Shown piece after piece: positions 60,571 through 64,000 of a stretch of DNA of 64,000 bases. The notes beneath the pieces were generated by a model that did no database searches, was not told the origin of the DNA, and saw only the letters and a program-made list of their open reading frames with translations. Source of the stretch: Psychroflexus maritimus. Lineage in GTDB: Bacteria; Bacteroidota; Bacteroidia; Flavobacteriales; Flavobacteriaceae. Location of the stretch: assembly GCF_011089875.1 (NCBI RefSeq), contig NZ_JAANAS010000072.1, positions 58,191 to 122,190 of the forward strand. The letters run 5' to 3'. Position 1 is the stretch's first letter. Each line of letters opens with the position of its first letter. A program made the translations under genes and the position numbers.

Positions 60571-60578
60571 CAAACTTA
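60571..60578 (-). promoter_or_regulatory. Promoter of the HNH-methyltransferase/HIT-helicase operon
   Basis: On the minus strand TAAGTTTG matches TAnnTTTG, with a TTG at 60601-60603 22 bases upstream as a plausible -33. It lies 45 bases before the HNH start and suggests the three genes are expressed as one unit. Confidence 0.55.
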
Positions 60579-60626
60579 TCAAAAAATAACTAAATCCCAG
60601 CAATTAAAACCACAACCGAAATTCCA

Positions 60627-61064
60627 CTACCCTCTAGACCTAATGATATGCTGATAATAAAAAGCAGGAAGCAACAAAATAATAAACAAAGGCTGAATTA
60701 AAAAGCGCCTTACATAAAAAGTAGCAAAGTAGTAATCCGATTGAAAATCATGAATTAAAAAAGCAAGGGCGCTAATTAATAACACAAAAGCCAGAGCGTA
60801 AAAAAACAAAGCAAATTTAAGTACGCTTTTCTTCAAGAAAAAAAGGTAGAGTATAAGCAAACTAATAAAAGTATGGGTTAAAAAGCGTAAGCTAATAACA
60901 CCTAAGGTTGAGAAATAAGAAAAATCGGGTACGGGTTTTTGGTAGTAATTGCCTTTGTAAAAATCCATAAACACCTCGTAAAACCAATCATGTTCAAAAA
61001 AACGAATCACAATAAACGCCACAAAAAGCAGGAAAATGAGTGAATACCTCAGTTTTTTATTCAT
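60627..61064 (-). CDS. Exosortase F-associated membrane protein
   Basis: A 145-residue inner-membrane protein with four hydrophobic helices (about 8-22, 50-75, 80-103 and 117-138). It starts MNKKLRYSLIFLLFVAFIVIRFFEHDWFYEVFMDFYKGNYYQ-like; the FEHDWFYEVFMDF segment and overall plan match the XrtF-associated family, which is found only beside exosortase F. It overlaps xrtF by 8 bases. It probably stabilises or assists the exosortase in sorting C-terminally tagged proteins to the surface. No tagged substrate protein was spotted in the window. Confidence 0.82.
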   Translation of the reverse strand: MNKKLRYSLIFLLFVAFIVIRFFEHDWFYEVFMDFYKGNYYQKPVPDFSYFSTLGVISLRFLTHTFISLLILYLFFLKKSVLKFALFFYALAFVLLISALAFLIHDFQSDYYFATFYVRRFLIQPLFIILLLPAFYYQHIIRSRG

Positions 61065-61617
61065 TTGTTTCTGGCTTTTTAAAATTGCGCACCCAAATCA
61101 CCCATAGTAAAAAAACCACTCCGTAAATAAACGTAGGAAAAAGTGTTCCATGCATAAACTCAGTATGCTGTGGATAATGACAAATACCAATGGTTATCAA
61201 GGCAATACGGATAATATTCAGCGTATAAATAATCACACTTCCGGCAAAAATATACAACAAGGTTTGCTTCCAGGTTTTCTTAAACGCCAAAATAAACGAA
61301 AGAAACAAAATAATCACACTTACTGCATTGCAACCTTCTACCACGCGCACCATAATTTCGCCACTAATCCCAATTAGCATGGCAGGACTTTCAAGACTTT
61401 TGGTAAGCAAGGTATCATAACCTAAAAAAGCAATGATTTGCTCGCTTTGCAAAGCCACAATATGCGTAATAAATTCAGGGTAAAACACACTTGATTGCCC
61501 TAGGCTTAAATACAATTCGTACACCAAAGCTAAAAGGATATAACTTCCAAAAAAGGTGAGTAAAAACCAAATTACAGCTTTGTTTTTTTGAATAAATGAA
61601 AGACTAGCTTCTTGCAT
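61057..61617 (-). CDS. xrtF: Exosortase XrtF
   Basis: A 186-residue inner-membrane cysteine transpeptidase of the exosortase/archaeosortase family. The catalytic residues are in place: Cys96 in VVEGCNAVS, Arg137 in NIIRIAL and His156 in FMHGTLFPTF. Helices before and after match the eight-helix family core, and the length is typical of XrtF. It has its own -7 box at 61638-61645 and is followed by its partner gene with an 8-base overlap. Exosortases process proteins with a C-terminal PEP-CTERM-like tail during export; the substrates here are not seen. Confidence 0.88.
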   Translation of the reverse strand: MQEASLSFIQKNKAVIWFLLTFFGSYILLALVYELYLSLGQSSVFYPEFITHIVALQSEQIIAFLGYDTLLTKSLESPAMLIGISGEIMVRVVEGCNAVSVIILFLSFILAFKKTWKQTLLYIFAGSVIIYTLNIIRIALITIGICHYPQHTEFMHGTLFPTFIYGVVFLLWVIWVRNFKKPETNE

Positions 61618-61637
61618 ATTGATTCTATATTATTTAA

Positions 61638-61645
61638 CAAAATTA
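61638..61645 (-). promoter_or_regulatory. -7 promoter box of xrtF
   Basis: On the minus strand TAATTTTG, an exact match to TAnnTTTG, 21 bases before the xrtF ATG. It is part of a divergent promoter pair with 61682-61689. Confidence 0.5.
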
Positions 61646-61681
61646 AACAAAACTTGGCATAAACAGTCACACAATAATCAA

Positions 61682-61689
61682 TACTTTTG
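61682..61689 (+). promoter_or_regulatory. -7 promoter box of the GAF gene
   Basis: TACTTTTG matches TAnnTTTG, 10 bases before the ATG at 61700. A TTG at 61654-61656 is 25 bases upstream, slightly long for the -33 element. Confidence 0.5.
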
Positions 61690-61699
61690 TAATTAAAAA

Positions 61700-62185
61700 A
61701 TGAATTCAAGCCAGGCCTTAGAAAAAGTTGACCAGCTAATTAATAGTCAAGACCTAGATGTACAAGCAACTTTAGACCAAATTTGTGGGTTATTACAAGA
61801 AAATTACGCGCATTATGACTGGGTAGGTTTTTATTTTAGAAACGGAAAAAAGGAAGAGCTAAAACTAAAATCTTTTGCTGGCAGTCCAACCGACCATAAT
61901 ATTATTGCTTTTGGAAAAGGCATTTGCGGACAAGTAGCTGTTTCTAATCAAAATTTTGTGGTGCCCGATGTAAAAGCGCAAGAAAACTACATTGCTTGTA
62001 GCATTAACGTAAAATCTGAAATTGTAATTCCCCTTTTTGCTGAAGGCGAAAATATTGGTCAGATTGACATCGATTCTCACCAAATTGATGCATTTACTAA
62101 AGAAGACGAGCAGTTACTTACAGAAATCAATACGATGATTAGTCAATTTTTACAAAAAGAAAAAGCCTTGCCTATTTTTGCCTAA
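61700..62185 (+). CDS. GAF-domain protein, free methionine-(R)-sulfoxide reductase-like
   Basis: A 161-residue single GAF-domain protein. GKGICGQVAVSNQNFVVPDV (Cys76), IACSINVKSEIVIPL (Cys100) and GQIDIDSHQIDAF are the conserved blocks of free methionine-(R)-sulfoxide reductase. Two of the three family cysteines are present; the first resolving one is absent. Repair of oxidised free methionine is the likely role. It starts 10 bases after its -7 box and is followed 17 bases later by uvrC, so the two may share a transcript. Confidence 0.85.
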   Translation: MNSSQALEKVDQLINSQDLDVQATLDQICGLLQENYAHYDWVGFYFRNGKKEELKLKSFAGSPTDHNIIAFGKGICGQVAVSNQNFVVPDVKAQENYIACSINVKSEIVIPLFAEGENIGQIDIDSHQIDAFTKEDEQLLTEINTMISQFLQKEKALPIFA

Positions 62186-62202
62186 TCTGAAGTTTATACA
62201 AC

Positions 62203-64000
62203 ATGTCTAATCCTATTCCTGCCATTGAAGTTCAAATCAAAACCCTGCCCTCAGGTCCTGGGGTGTATCAGTATTTTGACAAAAAAGGAAAAATTCTTTA
62301 TGTTGGAAAAGCCAAAAATCTAAAAAAACGCGTTTCTTCTTATTTCAATAAAAATCACGACAGCTACCGCATTTCTGTGATGGTGAAAAAAATTGTTGAA
62401 ATTAGACATATTGTAGTAGCTTCAGAAACGGATGCGTTATTGCTGGAAAATAATCTGATTAAAAAACATCAGCCGCGTTTTAATATCATGCTTCGCGATG
62501 ACAAAACCTATCCTTGGCTTTGCATCAAAAACGAACGCTTTCCGCGGGTATTTTTAACCCGACGCGTAATTAAAGATGGCAGCGAGTATTTTGGCCCCTA
62601 CCCTAGTTTAAAAACAGTTAAAACACTCTTAGGTTTAATTAAAGGCTTGTATCAATTAAGAACTTGTAAATACGATTTAGCCAAAGAAAAAATTGACGCC
62701 GGAAAATACAAAGTTTGCTTAGAGTATCACTTAGGAAATTGCCAAGGCCCGTGTGAAAATTTGCAATCTGAAGAAGACTATAACAAACAAATTGAAGCCA
62801 TCAGAAAAATTGTAAAAGGAAACTTTAAAGATTCGCTTCAAGACTTTAAAAATCAGATGCATCAACTGGCTGAAGAAATGAAGTTTGAAGAAGCCCAACG
62901 CATCAAAAATAAAATTGATAGCCTAGAAAATTACCAAGCAAAATCTACGGTGGTAAATCCAAAAATCAACAATGTAGATGTGTTTTCTATTGTAAGTGAT
63001 GAATCTTACGGTTACGTCAATTTCTTACAAATTTCGCATGGCGCCATTATTCGTTCGCATACCATTGAATTAAAAAAGAAGTTAGACGAAAGTGACCAAG
63101 AGTTGTTAGCTTTAGGGGCAGTAGAATTACGGCAGCGATTCAATTCGGTTTCCAGGGAAATATTTACCTCTATTCCTATTGATTTAGGTGAAGCTATAGA
63201 GGTAATTGTACCTAAGTTAGGCGACAAAAAGAAGATTGTTGAACTTTCTGAAAGAAACGCCAAATACTTTAGAATGGAGCGTTTTAAAACCATGAAGATT
63301 GTTGACCCAGACCGGCATGTAAATCGCTTAATGGCGCAAATGAAAAAGGATTTACGCCTTTCTGAAGAACCCAGACACATTGAGTGTTTTGATAATTCAA
63401 ATATTCAAGGAAGTAATCCTGTAGCGGCTTGCGTGGTTTTCAAAAACGGAAAACCCGCTAAAAAAGAATACCGAAAATTTAATATTAAAACCGTTGAAGG
63501 CCCTGATGATTTTGCTTCTATGGAAGAAGTGGTGTATAGAAGATACCGGCGTTTGCTTGAAGAAGACCAAGATTTGCCACAACTCATTATTGTTGACGGA
63601 GGAAAAGGGCAGTTAAGCTCTGGCGTTAAAGCATTAGAGCGCTTAGACTTACGCGGAAAAATAGCCATTATTGGAATTGCTAAAAGATTAGAAGAACTTT
63701 TTTATCCCGGTGATAAATATCCCTTATATTTGGACAAGAAAACGGAAACTTTAAAAATAATTCAACAATTAAGAAATGAAGCGCATCGCTTTGGAATCAC
63801 TTTTCATCGAGACCAACGAAGCAAGAATGCACTAGGTACAGAATTGGAAGAAATTCAAGGAATAGGCGAAAAAACAGCCATTGAATTATTAAAGGAATTT
63901 AGATCGGTTAAACGAATAAAAGAAGCTAAAAAAGAAGATTTAGCAAAGATTATAGGTCATGCAAAAGCAGAAATCATATACCAACACTACCAAAAAAGTT
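62203..64000 (+). CDS. uvrC: UvrABC excinuclease subunit C (cut by the window end)
   Basis: The nuclease subunit of nucleotide-excision repair, which cuts both sides of a DNA lesion bound by UvrA/UvrB. From ATG 62203 the frame stays open to the last base, giving 599 codons with no stop in the window; normal UvrC is about this length, so only a few residues are missing. Visible are the GIY-YIG domain (GVYQYF and ILYVGKAKNLKKR near 20-42), the UVR motif EEAQRIKNKIDSL near 226, the RNase-H-like core with IECFDNSNIQGSNPVA and IIVDGGKGQLSS, and the helix-hairpin-helix end IQGIGEKTAIELL. It may be co-transcribed with the GAF gene. Confidence 0.96.
   Translation, partial: MSNPIPAIEVQIKTLPSGPGVYQYFDKKGKILYVGKAKNLKKRVSSYFNKNHDSYRISVMVKKIVEIRHIVVASETDALLLENNLIKKHQPRFNIMLRDDKTYPWLCIKNERFPRVFLTRRVIKDGSEYFGPYPSLKTVKTLLGLIKGLYQLRTCKYDLAKEKIDAGKYKVCLEYHLGNCQGPCENLQSEEDYNKQIEAIRKIVKGNFKDSLQDFKNQMHQLAEEMKFEEAQRIKNKIDSLENYQAKSTVVNPKINNVDVFSIVSDESYGYVNFLQISHGAIIRSHTIELKKKLDESDQELLALGAVELRQRFNSVSREIFTSIPIDLGEAIEVIVPKLGDKKKIVELSERNAKYFRMERFKTMKIVDPDRHVNRLMAQMKKDLRLSEEPRHIECFDNSNIQGSNPVAACVVFKNGKPAKKEYRKFNIKTVEGPDDFASMEEVVYRRYRRLLEEDQDLPQLIIVDGGKGQLSSGVKALERLDLRGKIAIIGIAKRLEELFYPGDKYPLYLDKKTETLKIIQQLRNEAHRFGITFHRDQRSKNALGTELEEIQGIGEKTAIELLKEFRSVKRIKEAKKEDLAKIIGHAKAEIIYQHYQKS

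Noticed and set aside
1-64000. CRISPR arrays, tRNA and rRNA genes
   Set aside because: No regularly spaced repeats, cloverleaf sequences or rRNA-like stretches were seen on either strand by eye.

Overview
The window reads as a chromosomal segment of a low-GC member of the Bacteroidota, most likely family Flavobacteriaceae. The evidence is the gene set: a bat aerotolerance operon; a porG-uppS-bamA-ompH-ompH-murI block; exosortase XrtF with its partner; a flavobacterial light-repair cluster; an ATP-type PEP carboxykinase; and many short signal peptides and lipoprotein signals. Several upstream regions carry the Bacteroidota -7 promoter element TAnnTTTG, and Shine-Dalgarno sequences are generally absent. 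No rRNA, tRNA, CRISPR array, prophage or transposase gene was seen.

Layout. 0-2.4 kb: aspartokinase, an acetyltransferase and a 50-residue small protein. 2.7-11.8 kb: moxR, DUF58, a DUF4381-like protein and batA-batE, all on +. 11.8-18.1 kb: CvpA, a DUF255 thioredoxin-like protein, purine nucleoside phosphorylase and a large zinc metalloprotease lipoprotein. 18.4-22.9 kb: an FeS-type photolyase, a DASH-type cryptochrome/photolyase, the small DUF2256 protein and a flavin reductase. 23.1-31.2 kb: cell-envelope assembly (murI, two Skp/OmpH chaperones, bamA, uppS, porG) plus NAD kinase and a CBS protein. 31.4-41.8 kb: housekeeping genes (HAAO, pheS, aroC, a symporter, dgt, aat, a fatty-acid transporter). 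42.6-51.1 kb: a glycan pair, a nitroreductase, P-II with ammonium transporter, pckA, DUF423 and saccharopine dehydrogenase. 51.4-53.8 kb: accessory unknowns and a gene split by a small transposable element. 53.8-60.5 kb: a compact three-gene nucleic-acid-processing operon. 60.6-64.0 kb: the XrtF pair, a GAF-domain methionine sulfoxide reductase candidate and uvrC, cut by the window end.

The best candidate for an undescribed system is the operon at 53816-60526. Its three genes are transcribed on the minus strand with spacings of 1 base and a 4-base overlap. They encode an HNH-type nuclease, a methyltransferase fused to a HIT nucleotide hydrolase, and a 1607-residue protein that joins a DEDDh exonuclease, a RecQ-like SF2 helicase and a UvrD-like SF1 helicase. 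The make-up suggests DNA defence or repair, but nothing here proves it.

A second theme is small mobile DNA. Five palindromic elements of about 160 bp fall into two families. All five have TACCA...TGGTA ends and 3-bp TAA/TTA target duplications. One of them splits an ABA4-like gene whose intact reading frame can be rebuilt exactly. There are also REP-like palindromes near 32.2, 42 and 51.2 kb, and two intergenic elements (about 0.1-0.22 kb and 20.73-20.87 kb) that resemble a structured flavobacterial RNA family.
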